Notes: a model not told the origin generated them from the letters alone. A stretch of 64,000 nucleotides of DNA from CAVZTX01 sp963778375 (GCA_963778375.1 CAVZTX010000013.1:113740-177739), one strand, 5' to 3'. Counted from the stretch's first letter, positions 1 to 8,989 are shown. Made by a program: numbers and translations.

Positions 1-139
1 GTTCATACAGAGCCTCATATGCTTGTGAATCGAGATATTGTCCTTTCATCGCCGATAATCTGCGTACGATATGATTATCGAACTCGGTTGGTCGCCCATC
101 GGATAAAGAGATAGAAAAGCTGAAAGGATGTTGTTTCAC
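1..139 (-). CDS. Cupin-type glucose-6-phosphate isomerase, partial (5' end only)
   Basis: Only the first 46 codons lie in the window; the gene runs off the left edge. It opens with GTG at 139, preceded by a good AAGGAG-type ribosome site. The peptide has the pattern RRLSAMKGQYLD..AYEAL, which resembles the N-terminus of archaeal/cupin glucose-6-phosphate isomerase (RRLSDMxGxFxD). That enzyme interconverts glucose-6-P and fructose-6-P in the cytosol using a metal bound in a cupin barrel. It starts 12 nt after the phosphotriesterase-like gene and is the last visible gene of the leftward sugar operon. The metal-ligand region is outside the window, so the assignment rests on the N-terminal similarity only. 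Confidence 0.55.
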   Translation of the reverse strand, partial: MKQHPFSFSISLSDGRPTEFDNHIVRRLSAMKGQYLDSQAYEALYE

Positions 140-151
140 AAAGTCATCTCC

Positions 152-1138
152 TTATGCTATTGGTGTATCAGGAAAAACAACCGGCCGAGAGAGCCGATAG
201 GCGATATTCTGTCCTACTAAGCGCTGAATAGTTGAAGAGCTATACTCCATTGCTTCTAGTCGGGGAATAATCTGTACGAAAAGACCAATCAGGCCAGGCG
301 TTCCTCCGAACCTTTGCCACATCACCTTATCAGCCATATCAGTAGCAATAGCAATATGTGTGTCTAGTCCCTCACTTACTAAGCGTTCCAGGAGTGGCCA
401 GACATTCCGATCTGGCTGATGTTTAGGTCGATAAAAGGTATCATATTCAAGCAGAATGCCCAGCAATGCCAGTTCGCGATGTAAGAGGATATCCGGCCGC
501 TTATCCATGTGGCAAAGCACCACTCGCTCAGGGTTACTTCCGTATCGCAAGAAGAGCGAGACGATCTTCTCAGCGGCATGGCCCTGTTCGGTATGAACCT
601 GGATGGCACATCCTGTCTCGTTACTTGTCATTGCTGCCGCTTCGATAAGTTTGCAACTAAATGGGCTTAATTCCGCGTTACATGCAATCTTGATGAAGCC
701 CGCCCGAACTGGATGCACCATATCTTGTATCTCTTCTAGACCTTGGTTCATTTCACAAATGAAATGTGTGATCATGTCATTGGAGTCTGCCTGCAATAGC
801 CAGTAATCCAGAGGGTAATATTTCTTCAGATGACAGCCAGTACATGCAACAATGTGAACACCACTATCGCGTGACAGTTCGGATAAGATACGACCGTCGC
901 GTCCGCATCCCCCTGGCTGACAATCAACGAAAGTACCTCCGCCTGCCTTCTGATAATCACGCAACTCCGCGGTGATAATCGGTTGCTCAAAAAGCGTAGG
1001 CAGACCGGGCTCTGTACCTGCCACGGGGGCAATCCAGGCATGGTCATGAGCGTCAGTGATACCTGCCTCTTGCGCAGGGATAGGTCCATTGACGGTCACA
1101 ATCATTGACGTTGTGTGCTGTCCAGCTTTAGCTACCAC
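152..1138 (-). CDS. Phosphotriesterase-family metal-dependent hydrolase (probable sugar lactonase)
   Basis: A 328-residue amidohydrolase-superfamily protein of the phosphotriesterase-like group. The expected binuclear metal ligands are visible: H31xH33 (DAHDH), the bridging Lys150 (FIKIA), His182 (IQVHTEQG), His210 (VVLCHMDK) and Asp267 (IATDM). Family members hydrolyse lactones or phosphotriesters. Between a zinc dehydrogenase and a sugar isomerase, a lactonase opening the product of sugar oxidation is the natural guess, but the substrate is not shown. The start is GTG at 1138, with AGGAG about nine bases upstream; an ATG at residue 12 is the alternative. It lies 19 nt after the alcohol dehydrogenase and is clearly co-transcribed. 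Confidence 0.85.
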   Translation of the reverse strand: MVAKAGQHTTSMIVTVNGPIPAQEAGITDAHDHAWIAPVAGTEPGLPTLFEQPIITAELRDYQKAGGGTFVDCQPGGCGRDGRILSELSRDSGVHIVACTGCHLKKYYPLDYWLLQADSNDMITHFICEMNQGLEEIQDMVHPVRAGFIKIACNAELSPFSCKLIEAAAMTSNETGCAIQVHTEQGHAAEKIVSLFLRYGSNPERVVLCHMDKRPDILLHRELALLGILLEYDTFYRPKHQPDRNVWPLLERLVSEGLDTHIAIATDMADKVMWQRFGGTPGLIGLFVQIIPRLEAMEYSSSTIQRLVGQNIAYRLSRPVVFPDTPIA

Positions 1139-1157
1139 AAGATGAATTCTCCTACAG

Positions 1158-2201
1158 CTATGGCTGCAACACGATTTTAAGAGAGCGGCGATCTTCTGCC
1201 GCCGTAAAAGCGGTCTGGACTTCTCTTAATGGATAGCGCGCACTGACTATCCTGCTGAGATCAATCCGTCCAGATCCAACAATTGCTGCGGCACGTCGGC
1301 AGTCAGCGGTGCTGCACGCGGTTGTCCCCGTGACTCGTAGTTCTTTATAATGCACAACATTGGAATCAAAGCTGATGTTTGAGCGGTCCTGTGGCAAACC
1401 GCCGAAGAAATTGATTCGCCCACCCACGGCCGCCAGCTGCAACGCCTCTTCCTGAGCACGCTGTGAAGGAGCTGCTACGATAATCACGTCGGCTCCACGC
1501 CCGTCGCTCTCCTGAGCAAGTACCTCGGCGAGATTTTCCTGCATCGGGTTGATCGCCCTGTCAGCTCCAAACTCTAAGGCCTGCCTCAATCGTTCGGGCA
1601 TCATTTCACTGATAATGACCCGGTTCGCACCATTGAGGTGAGCGAGCAACAGGTGCATAATGCCAATTGGTCCAGCACCAACCACTAGAACGATATCTCC
1701 AGGACGAATGTTAACTGCATCTTGCCCATGCAGTACGCAAGCAAACGGCTCAATGAGGGCCGCCACTGCCGAGTCCACTTGCTCACTCAACGGCATCAGA
1801 TTGCCTTGCAAAATCGCCGCTGCCGTGATACGCATATATTCAGCGAAACCTCCGTCAATAGTAATGCCGAAGGCATCGTATTCAGTACACAGATTATTTC
1901 GCCCGTTTACGCAGAGATGACAATGCCCACATCCTATATTTGGCGCTACAAAGACGCGCTGGCCAGTTCGTAAACCGTTGACATTCGCCCCTACCTGAGC
2001 GATTTCACCGACAAGTTCGTGTCCAGGAATGCGCACGGTACCAGTAGGGTATTTGCGATGCCCACCATGAAGAATGCGTAAATCAGTGCCGCAGATGCTG
2101 GCACTGCTCACCTTCAGTAACGCCTCATCCGGGCCAATCTCAGGCACCGAGCGTTCTTCTATGCCCAAAGCATTCGGGCCTCGATAGACGGCTGCAAGCA
2201 T
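1158..2201 (-). CDS. Zinc-dependent alcohol/polyol dehydrogenase (MDR superfamily)
   Basis: A 347-residue medium-chain dehydrogenase of the sorbitol/threonine dehydrogenase type, oxidising a secondary alcohol of a sugar or polyol with NAD(P). Catalytic zinc ligands are Cys38 (ICGTD) and His61-Glu62 (PGHE). The structural zinc lobe has Cys91, Cys94, Cys97 and Cys105. The nucleotide-binding loop GAGPIG is at 175-180. The start codon sits right after AGGAGG and shares one base with the stop of the upstream oxidoreductase, so translation is probably coupled. Its place after a kinase and a Gfo/Idh/MocA enzyme points to a sugar oxidation step; the substrate is not identifiable. Confidence 0.88.
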   Translation of the reverse strand: MLAAVYRGPNALGIEERSVPEIGPDEALLKVSSASICGTDLRILHGGHRKYPTGTVRIPGHELVGEIAQVGANVNGLRTGQRVFVAPNIGCGHCHLCVNGRNNLCTEYDAFGITIDGGFAEYMRITAAAILQGNLMPLSEQVDSAVAALIEPFACVLHGQDAVNIRPGDIVLVVGAGPIGIMHLLLAHLNGANRVIISEMMPERLRQALEFGADRAINPMQENLAEVLAQESDGRGADVIIVAAPSQRAQEEALQLAAVGGRINFFGGLPQDRSNISFDSNVVHYKELRVTGTTACSTADCRRAAAIVGSGRIDLSRIVSARYPLREVQTAFTAAEDRRSLKIVLQP

Positions 2202-3256
2202 CAGTTCCTCCTCAATGTTGCCGAGTTGAGTACCTCACTCAGATTGACTGGGCGCTGTTCCAGGAAAGATGTTGTAGCGGCGAGTACGCCCGCCACCGCC
2301 CAGCGCCCATTCTCGCCACTCACCTCTGGAGCTGTATCAGTTTGAATGCAGGTAATAAAATATTCCATCTCGCGAATGTATCCCCAGGCAAACCGCTCGG
2401 GCCAGGTACGATAGATTGGGGTCATCAATCCCTGGTCACGATTAGTACACATGAGTACAGCCTGTCCCTTCAATTCGCCGATTTGCATAATGCCGCGCTC
2501 ACCAATAATCTCTACACGGGCATCATAGCCGTACTCGCAGGGACACACTCCAGAGATACTGCCTAAAGCGCCACTCTCGAAACGGATATTGACCAGAGCG
2601 TTGTCATAAAAGTTCGGGGTGTCAACACCTCGCTCCGCACCTTTGAAATTTGCTATCTCGCAGTACACCCGTTCTGGATTAGACCCAGCTAACCAGCGAA
2701 CGCAATCCCAATCGTGACTGTTGACCTCGGCTAATAATCCATTAGATGTTTTGAGATCACGCGCCCACGCTGGCGGTAGCCCCGGCCCATGCGTCAGCGA
2801 CTTGATGATCATTGGTCGACCAATCTCTCCTGCCTGTATCCTTTCTGCTGCTGCAGCAAACTCCGGGTCAAAATGGCGCATAAAACCAAGTTGGAGAAAT
2901 ACATGATTGCGTTCCGCTGCCTCAATCATGGCATCGCACTCATCGAGACTTAAGGCCATCGGCTTTTCACAGAAAATATGTTTCTTCGCTTCTGCCGCCT
3001 GTAGCGTTAAAGTATTGTGTGTAAATGTCGGAGTCGTAATGATGACAGCGTCAAAGTCGATACCATCCAACGCCGCCTCCAGCGTATTGAAACGCGCCTC
3101 AATTCCAAATGTGTTGCCAGTCATCTCGAGAGAATCGGGGCTGACATCAACCAGCGCAACCAATTTGCCTTGTGGGATATGGTTGACTAGAGATCGTGCA
3201 TGCACTTGTCCAGCACGGCCTGCACCAACCAGGCAAAAGCGTAGAGAGCTAGCCAT
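2201..3256 (-). CDS. Gfo/Idh/MocA-family oxidoreductase
   Basis: A 351-residue NAD(P)-dependent sugar or inositol dehydrogenase-like protein. The N-terminal Rossmann motif is GAGRAGQVH, and the family EKP motif occurs in HIFCEKPMALSL, where the lysine is catalytic. The C-terminal beta-sheet domain follows. The start chosen is ATG at 3256, about 12 bases after AAGGAGG; a TTG three codons upstream (3265) is also possible. It overlaps the end of the xylulokinase gene by a few bases and the start of the dehydrogenase by one, so the three are translated as a unit. A second member of the family lies at 9915-11078 in the divergent operon, suggesting two redox steps on related substrates. Confidence 0.85.
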   Translation of the reverse strand: MASSLRFCLVGAGRAGQVHARSLVNHIPQGKLVALVDVSPDSLEMTGNTFGIEARFNTLEAALDGIDFDAVIITTPTFTHNTLTLQAAEAKKHIFCEKPMALSLDECDAMIEAAERNHVFLQLGFMRHFDPEFAAAAERIQAGEIGRPMIIKSLTHGPGLPPAWARDLKTSNGLLAEVNSHDWDCVRWLAGSNPERVYCEIANFKGAERGVDTPNFYDNALVNIRFESGALGSISGVCPCEYGYDARVEIIGERGIMQIGELKGQAVLMCTNRDQGLMTPIYRTWPERFAWGYIREMEYFITCIQTDTAPEVSGENGRWAVAGVLAATTSFLEQRPVNLSEVLNSATLRRN

Positions 3257-4787
3257 TTTTTTCAAAACCCTCCTTCAGTATTTGCTGCCAGCTTATGTAG
3301 CGTTCCACAAAAGGTCGGTACTGTGCTGTCATTTCGGAACGAGGCCCTATTGGCTCGCCCTGTACTCGCGTAGTTGCTGTTGCATATGCTGCCAGGTCTT
3401 CGAACAAGCCTATACTATATCCCGCAATCAATGCGCTGCCCCAGGTAGCAAATTCGGGACGTCCCAGGCGCTGGTATGGTACACCAAGCACATCCGCCTT
3501 GATCTGATTCCAGGTAGTGCTGCGTGCACCACCACCAATGACCCGTGTCTCGATGAGGTTAAGATCTCTAAGCAAATCTCCTAGAATTTGCAGGTAATAG
3601 GCATATTCGTAAGCAACGCTCTCAAGTATGGCGCGAAAGAAATGTGCCTGCGTATGCCCCCAGGAAAAACCAATCCAGCTTCCACGCATACGAGGCGCGG
3701 CAGGGCAAATACGCCCCCCCAAATGTGGAGAGAACAGCAGGCCATTTGCGCCTGGCGGCACATGAGTTGCTTCCTCTATCATCGCGTCATAGAAATCCTC
3801 ATTACTTACCTGCGGCTTCCCTTGAAACGTGTTGTAAAAAGTATCCCGAAACCAGCGCAGTGCCAATCCACCACCACCCACGTAGGCTAACGGATTCCAC
3901 TGCCCAGGAATAACAGAGCGCATGACCAGTAGAGCGCGATGTTTCTCATCGGCGACAAACTCATCGGTGCAGCATGCTAGTACAGATGCTGTGCCTGCGG
4001 TGTCGAAGAGCATACCTGGTCGCACAATGCCTGCCCCTAGCGCACCTGCGGCAGTATCGCCCGCGCCGGCCGCAATGGGAGTGCCAGGCGCTAAGCCAAA
4101 ATCATGAGCGGATGCGGCCGTTACTTCACCTATGATCTCCCATGGCGCAACAATATGTGGTAATTTATCAGGATCAATATCTAGCAAGCTGCACAGTTGG
4201 GGAGACCAGGTACCAGCTTGAGCATCACATAATGCGGAAAAGTGAATGAAGGTATGATCAATAAAGGCTTCAGCAGCTTGTAGGCCTGCCATTGCGCCTG
4301 CTACATAGCCAGCGGGAGTAACAAATTTGGCTATCCGGCGGTAACTCTCTGGCCGTTCTTCCTTCCACCACATCATCTTCGGTCCGTGATCGCAAGTAGG
4401 TGGACAGCCCGTCAAGCGAGTAATAATATCTCCATGATGGTGTGCAAGTTCCTCAATGTAGGGTTGACAACGCATATCTAGCCACGAGTCAAATCGCGTA
4501 GCTGGCTTGAACTCCTCATCCACTGAGCCGATGCCCGCCATCTGGCTATCGAACGCGATCGCAGCTACATCTTTAGGTTCGATATTGCTCTCCCGCATGC
4601 ACCGTGAAACCGCTTGCGCCGCTGAACGATAGAAATCATCGTTCTCTTGTTCTACCTGTCCCGTCTCGGGATAGTAGAGTGGAACTTCAGTCCGTGCTTC
4701 AGCGACAAGTGTCCCATCCGTTTGGTAAAGAGCGGCCTTCGTAGCAGTAGTGCCAAGGTCCACTCCGAGCAAGTATGCTTTTGCCAC
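3249..4787 (-). CDS. xylB: FGGY-family carbohydrate kinase, xylulokinase-like
   Basis: A 512-residue FGGY kinase of normal family length that phosphorylates a ketose or polyol with ATP. The N-terminal phosphate-binding motif is GVDLGTTATK (residues 8-17). The WxDxR segment at 102-106 is in the substrate region, and GAGDTAAGALGAG near 242 is the second FGGY signature. It is the first gene of the leftward operon, starting with GTG at 4787 behind GAGG, and lies directly downstream of a strong promoter and the 28-bp palindrome. It is closest in feel to xylulokinase, but FGGY subfamilies overlap; with no xylose isomerase beside it, another ketose is quite possible. Confidence 0.8.
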   Translation of the reverse strand: MAKAYLLGVDLGTTATKAALYQTDGTLVAEARTEVPLYYPETGQVEQENDDFYRSAAQAVSRCMRESNIEPKDVAAIAFDSQMAGIGSVDEEFKPATRFDSWLDMRCQPYIEELAHHHGDIITRLTGCPPTCDHGPKMMWWKEERPESYRRIAKFVTPAGYVAGAMAGLQAAEAFIDHTFIHFSALCDAQAGTWSPQLCSLLDIDPDKLPHIVAPWEIIGEVTAASAHDFGLAPGTPIAAGAGDTAAGALGAGIVRPGMLFDTAGTASVLACCTDEFVADEKHRALLVMRSVIPGQWNPLAYVGGGGLALRWFRDTFYNTFQGKPQVSNEDFYDAMIEEATHVPPGANGLLFSPHLGGRICPAAPRMRGSWIGFSWGHTQAHFFRAILESVAYEYAYYLQILGDLLRDLNLIETRVIGGGARSTTWNQIKADVLGVPYQRLGRPEFATWGSALIAGYSIGLFEDLAAYATATTRVQGEPIGPRSEMTAQYRPFVERYISWQQILKEGFEKNG

Positions 4788-4811
4788 GCCGGTTCCTCAC
4801 GTTCATGCAAA

Positions 4812-4839
4812 TAGTAATCCTGTCATGACAGGATTACTA
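4812..4839. promoter_or_regulatory. 28-bp perfect palindrome, probable operator of the sugar locus
   Basis: A perfect inverted repeat centred between 4825 and 4826, with core TCCTGTCATGACAGGA and TAGTAA/TTACTA flanks. It lies 25 bases upstream of the kinase start and just downstream of the leftward promoter's expected +1, where a bound repressor would block transcription. The half-site TGACAGGATTA recurs with one change as TGATAGGATTA at 4970-4980 near the opposite promoter. No regulator gene is in the window. Confidence 0.75.
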
Positions 4840-4851
4840 AACCATATTTGG

Positions 4852-4880
4852 AGTATAGTCACTAATCCTACATTTGTCAA
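4852..4880 (-). promoter_or_regulatory. Sigma70-type promoter of the leftward sugar operon
   Basis: Reading the minus strand, TTGACA (4880-4875) is followed by a 17-base spacer and TATACT (4857-4852). That is a full consensus -35 and a near-consensus -10. The expected +1 is near 4845, just ahead of the palindrome at 4812-4839. The spacer contains an AGGATTA element like those in the operators. Confidence 0.7.
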
Positions 4881-4921
4881 TGCTGTACTAAAAGCGCAAT
4901 GACAAGCCTGAGAAAAAACTC

Positions 4922-4950
4922 TTGACAATAGAGGGGCTTTCATGTACTAT
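4922..4950 (+). promoter_or_regulatory. Sigma70-type promoter of the rightward transporter operon
   Basis: TTGACA at 4922-4927, a 17-base spacer, then TACTAT at 4945-4950. The expected +1 is near 4957, about 200 bases before the ABC ATPase start, leaving a long leader. The inverted repeat at 4968-4987 lies just downstream of +1. Confidence 0.7.
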
Positions 4951-4967
4951 TAGCAGTAACAACTTGT

Positions 4968-4987
4968 AATGATAGGATTATATCATT
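4968..4987. promoter_or_regulatory. Second operator-like inverted repeat
   Basis: AATGATA and TATCATT arms of seven bases around GGATTA. The region includes TGATAGGATTA (4970-4980), a 10 of 11 match to the half-site of the 28-bp palindrome. It sits just after the rightward promoter, so one regulator probably controls both operons. Confidence 0.6.
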
Positions 4988-5158
4988 GCAGATAAAAACT
5001 GACATCTTCATAGAGACAGCATTGATAGGAAAGAATAGAGTACCTGGACTGGCTTTAGTTGCTCTAGCGGATGTTTTCTTCCACAATGTATCTCCCTTTT
5101 CCTGATATATGTAGACACGTAGTATATGGAAATGCTGCGGTGAGAAGGGGAAAGCACA

Positions 5159-6694
5159 ATGGCGGTGCTGAAGGTTGATAACGTAAGTAAGCAGTTCCCA
5201 GGTGTACAAGCCTTACGTTCTGTCACACTTGAAGTAGAGGCTGGCGAGGTGCATGCGCTGGTTGGCGAAAATGGCGCTGGTAAATCTACCCTGGTCAAAA
5301 TTATTTCTGGAGCGCAGCCTCCCGATAGCGGTCGCATCATCTTCAATGGCAACGTTTTTGAGGAATATTCACCATCCTATGCCACTATTCATGGTATCTC
5401 TGTAGTCTATCAGCGCCAGCAATTGGTTCCTATGCTCTCTGTAGCGGAAAATATTCTTTTAGGAGATCAGCCACGTCAATTCAATATGCTGATCAGCCAA
5501 TCTGAAACCTATCGAATAGCTCAGGAACTCTTAGACCGTCTTCGTGTGAACATTGATCTCAAAGCAAGAGTCGCTGATCTGACTCCGGCTCAACAGCAAG
5601 AAATTGCTATTGCAAAGGCTCTCTATCGTCAGGCCAAGCTTATTATCCTTGATGAACCAACTGCGGCACTCGGCCCAAAACAAATCGAGCGCCTCTTTGA
5701 TCTGATCGGAGATTTATGTTCTAATGGTATCAGTGTGTTATACATCTCCCATCATCTCGAAGAGATTTTTCGGATTGCACACCGCATTACTGTCCTGCGT
5801 GATGGAAGCCTTGTCACCACACAACCAACGAAAGAACTCACGCAAAGTGCGGTAGTCAACCTGATGGCAGGGCATGATCCAGAGAGAGTCAATGAACCGC
5901 CCCTTGTTCCCTCTGGTATGGCGGATGCAGAAATCCCCTTATCGACTTCTTCCTCAAAAGAAGCTGAAATGCTTGAAATTCGAGGGCTTACAGCAGGTTC
6001 AGTCCTACAAGACATTACTATTTCTATATCCAGAGGCCAGGTGGTTGGTCTGACAGGCATTCTTGGTTCAGGTACTCATGACATTGCCCAGGTACTTTTT
6101 GGATTGATGCCACTATCTAAGGGACAGATTTTGCTCAATGGTATTCCCTATGCTGCACATAATTCACGTAAGGCAATAGCTCAGGGGGTATTCCTGGTTC
6201 CTGAAAACCCTGCACGTGATGGCCTTGTTGCTCCAATGTCTATCGCCCAAAACATCACCTTAGTCGATTTACCTGCAATTACACGCTTTGGCGTGTTGCA
6301 ACTCAAGGAGGAAGCAGAAACGACCCGCAAATATGTATCGATGTTGCATATTGCAGCGCCCTCGACAGTGCGGGAAGTACGTAGGCTGAGCGGTGGTAAT
6401 CAACAAAAGGTCTTACTGGCAAAAGCATTACAGGCGAAAGCTCGTGTGCTTATCCTCGAAGAACCAACGCAAGGGGTTGATGTAAATGCAAAGGAAGAGA
6501 TTCACCGGATTATCAAGGAATTAGCTGCAACTGGAAAAGTCGTTCTGGTGGTCTCAACAGATATTCGAGATCTATTGCTCTTCACTGATCGTATGCTTGT
6601 TTTACGCAAAGGGCACGTTGTTGCCGACATGCCAACGAACGAAGCTGATTATACACAGATATTAAATTTGACGCTCGGAACGGAGGACGTATAA
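5159..6694 (+). CDS. Sugar ABC transporter, duplicated ATP-binding protein (RbsA/XylG type)
   Basis: A 511-residue protein with two fused ABC domains, the normal architecture for monosaccharide importers. Domain 1 has Walker A GENGAGKST at 36-44, a weak signature (LTPAQQQE) and Walker B LIILDEPTAAL. Domain 2 has a degenerate P-loop (GILGSGTHD), the signature LSGGNQQK and LILEEPTQGVD. The degenerate second P-loop is usual in the family. It powers import from the inner face of the membrane. The ATG at 5159 follows GAAGGGGAAAG. Its stop overlaps the permease start by one base. Confidence 0.93.
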   Translation: MAVLKVDNVSKQFPGVQALRSVTLEVEAGEVHALVGENGAGKSTLVKIISGAQPPDSGRIIFNGNVFEEYSPSYATIHGISVVYQRQQLVPMLSVAENILLGDQPRQFNMLISQSETYRIAQELLDRLRVNIDLKARVADLTPAQQQEIAIAKALYRQAKLIILDEPTAALGPKQIERLFDLIGDLCSNGISVLYISHHLEEIFRIAHRITVLRDGSLVTTQPTKELTQSAVVNLMAGHDPERVNEPPLVPSGMADAEIPLSTSSSKEAEMLEIRGLTAGSVLQDITISISRGQVVGLTGILGSGTHDIAQVLFGLMPLSKGQILLNGIPYAAHNSRKAIAQGVFLVPENPARDGLVAPMSIAQNITLVDLPAITRFGVLQLKEEAETTRKYVSMLHIAAPSTVREVRRLSGGNQQKVLLAKALQAKARVLILEEPTQGVDVNAKEEIHRIIKELAATGKVVLVVSTDIRDLLLFTDRMLVLRKGHVVADMPTNEADYTQILNLTLGTEDV

Positions 6695-7698
6695 TGGAGC
6701 CAGGAAAAAGCGTAGATGTTGAGACGGCACCTGAAACCAAAGATCTGCCAAAACAAGATATACGGACAAGAGCACGCCGCCTTCGTTTTGATCCAACTCT
6801 GTATGGTTCAACGATTGTGCTCATTGTTGGAATCATTATTACCTCTATTTTTCAACCTGAATTTCTGACCGTCTCAAATATCGAGAACTTACTCTCACAA
6901 ATTGCAGTTCTCGGTATTTTAACGATGGGGCAAACAATAGTTCTTATTTCAGGAGGAATCGATCTCTCCGTTGGGAGTAACGTGGCTTTATCAGGTGTAG
7001 TAGCGGGCTTGATGTTTATGCACGGCATCCCTCTGTGGATAGATTGTATTGCAGCATTAATTTGTGCAACCCTCATTGGTTTGATAAACGGGGTGCTGAT
7101 CGCTCAGAATCGTGCTCATCCCTTCATCATCACGTTGGGAATGCTCACATTATTGGAAGGTATTGCCGAATTGGTTACCGGCGGTAGTCCGGTTAATGAC
7201 ATGGGCGCTCTCGCCACGATCTTAGGCGGCACGATCTTCTTTGGCATTCCCACTTCGGTCGTCCTTCTTTTCATTGTGGTAATCCTCGTCGCCTTATTTT
7301 TGCGCCGGGCTCCCTTGGGGCGTGCGGCCTACGCCATCGGTGGAAATGAAGAAGCAAGCTACCTCTCAGGTATTCCCATCAAGCGCACCAAAATATATTT
7401 ATACACTCTTGTTGGCCTCATCGCAGGCATTGCGGCTCTCACCTTGAGTGGTATCTTGAACGCAGCAGAGGCAAATATCGGTACTGGCCTGGAGTTGCAA
7501 TCTATCGCTGCGGCAGTCATTGGTGGAACCCCGCTTATTGGAGGCAGAGGAGGAGCGTGGCGTTCCTTACAAGGAGTCTTATTACTAGGTTTTGTCTCCA
7601 ATAGCCTCAATTTGCTCTCAATTGGAGCGAATTACCAGAATATTGCCCTGGGTATCATTGTACTCATTGCCGTAATGGTGCAAAAAACGCGTTCATGA
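6694..7698 (+). CDS. Sugar ABC transporter permease (RbsC type)
   Basis: A 334-residue polytopic membrane protein of the BPD_transp_2/RbsC family, forming the homodimeric channel of a monosaccharide importer. After a charged 30-residue N-terminus come about eight to ten hydrophobic helices. The family motif ISGGIDLSVGS is near residues 85-95, and a Gly-rich segment VIGGTPLIGGRGG precedes the last helices. It begins one base inside the ATPase stop (TAATG), which is translational coupling. The ATPase, permease and binding protein are all present, so the transporter is complete. Confidence 0.92.
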   Translation: MEPGKSVDVETAPETKDLPKQDIRTRARRLRFDPTLYGSTIVLIVGIIITSIFQPEFLTVSNIENLLSQIAVLGILTMGQTIVLISGGIDLSVGSNVALSGVVAGLMFMHGIPLWIDCIAALICATLIGLINGVLIAQNRAHPFIITLGMLTLLEGIAELVTGGSPVNDMGALATILGGTIFFGIPTSVVLLFIVVILVALFLRRAPLGRAAYAIGGNEEASYLSGIPIKRTKIYLYTLVGLIAGIAALTLSGILNAAEANIGTGLELQSIAAAVIGGTPLIGGRGGAWRSLQGVLLLGFVSNSLNLLSIGANYQNIALGIIVLIAVMVQKTRS

Positions 7699-7784
7699 GG
7701 CCTCCATTAAGCCATCCTCTTAGGCGTCGTTCTTGTAGTGCTTTTTTAATGAACATAGTATTTCACTTCATCCAGGAGGGATAA

Positions 7785-8858
7785 ATGTCTTCTCAACGAC
7801 CTTACGGAACACCGAGGTACCGTCGTCCCGGCTTGATGGCTTTGTCTTTCAGCTTACTTTTGCTTGGTAGTATGCTATTGGCAGCGTGTGGCAGCTCATC
7901 AAGCACCGGCACTACAACTTCAGGCGGCAGCAAAACATTAACCATCGCCTTTTTACGTCCCGGGCCTGATCCCTACTATCAAGATGGGCAGAATGGCGCC
8001 GTTATGGCAGCACCAAGTTTAGGTGCCAACGTCATCACGTACTTCTCCAACAACAGTCAATCGCAGGAACTGGCCAACGTGGAGGATGCAATCTCCAAAC
8101 ACGTTGACGGTATTCTGATGTATGCTGTATCTCTCTCCGCCGAGTCAGCTGATGTGGCGAAGGCGAATGCCGCCCATGTGCCGATCTTCCTCCTGTATGG
8201 CTACGACAAGACCCTTTTGCCCAATGTGGCCGGATTCGAGCAGGTGAACCTGGTGCAGTATGGTCAAGGTGTCGGTACATGGCTTTCGCAGCATCTAAGC
8301 AGCGGCAAGGTAGCAATTATCACAGGGCTACTAGGGCGTGGAGATGCCGAGGCCTATGCACAGGGCTTCAAGCAAGGTCTAGCTGCAAACAGCAATCTGA
8401 ACGTTGTTGCGCAGGTGCCGGGTGACTGGAATCGCCAGAAAGCCCAACAGGCAGCTCAGGACCTCATTACGGCGCATCCTGATCTGAAGGGTTTGTATGT
8501 TGAGAATGAGGATATGGCGATTGGCGCTATTCTCGCTCTCCAGCGTGCTGGCAAGCTTTCGCAGGTGATGGTTGTCTCCTCCAACGGTGCTCCATACGGC
8601 CTGGATGCCATTAGTAAGGGTGAGATACAGGCCTCCAATACCTGTTCGCCAGCCCTGGAGGCAGTCATGGGACTGCGCATTCTGACCGGGGTCATCAAAA
8701 AGACGGTGCAACCGGGTCACCTGTACTATTCGCTGACCGTGTTTGTAACCAAAGGTAACATTAGTCAGGCGAACCCATGGGTGCCGGATTCGAGCGGCAT
8801 ACAGAAATTTTTAGCGCTTCCGCAGTTACAGCCGGTTCCCGATTCACAGTTGCCGTAA
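7785..8858 (+). CDS. Sugar ABC transporter substrate-binding lipoprotein
   Basis: A 357-residue extracytoplasmic binding protein anchored as a lipoprotein. A basic N-terminus and hydrophobic core end in the lipobox LAAC (Cys35), followed by a Ser/Thr/Gly linker. The mature part is a type 1 periplasmic-binding fold (Peripla_BP_4), as in ribose/galactose-binding proteins, starting with TIAFLRPGPDPYYQDG. The start ATG at 7785 has AGGAGGG just upstream. It follows the permease by 86 nt in the same operon. The ligand cannot be read from sequence; the operon suggests an unusual sugar, polyol or sugar acid. Confidence 0.92.
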   Translation: MSSQRPYGTPRYRRPGLMALSFSLLLLGSMLLAACGSSSSTGTTTSGGSKTLTIAFLRPGPDPYYQDGQNGAVMAAPSLGANVITYFSNNSQSQELANVEDAISKHVDGILMYAVSLSAESADVAKANAAHVPIFLLYGYDKTLLPNVAGFEQVNLVQYGQGVGTWLSQHLSSGKVAIITGLLGRGDAEAYAQGFKQGLAANSNLNVVAQVPGDWNRQKAQQAAQDLITAHPDLKGLYVENEDMAIGAILALQRAGKLSQVMVVSSNGAPYGLDAISKGEIQASNTCSPALEAVMGLRILTGVIKKTVQPGHLYYSLTVFVTKGNISQANPWVPDSSGIQKFLALPQLQPVPDSQLP

Positions 8859-8892
8859 GCGTTCTGACAGTTCAATTTCCCTGAGAAATTTG

Positions 8893-8949
8893 AGATCGGC
8901 GCTCTTGTCTAGCTGTTTCTACCAAATGCTCATGCTAGAGCGCCGATCT
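8893..8949 (+). terminator. 13-bp stem hairpin between binding protein and isomerase
   Basis: A perfect 13-base inverted repeat (AGATCGGCGCTCT at 8893-8905 and its complement at 8937-8949) around a 31-base loop, followed by TTTTAT. It lies in the 131-nt gap after the binding-protein gene. It may be a leaky terminator or a 3' stabilising structure that raises transporter mRNA over the downstream catabolic genes. Confidence 0.55.
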
Positions 8950-8989
8950 TTTATCCAGGAAACCTATTTTTGTAACAGGAGGAAAATAA

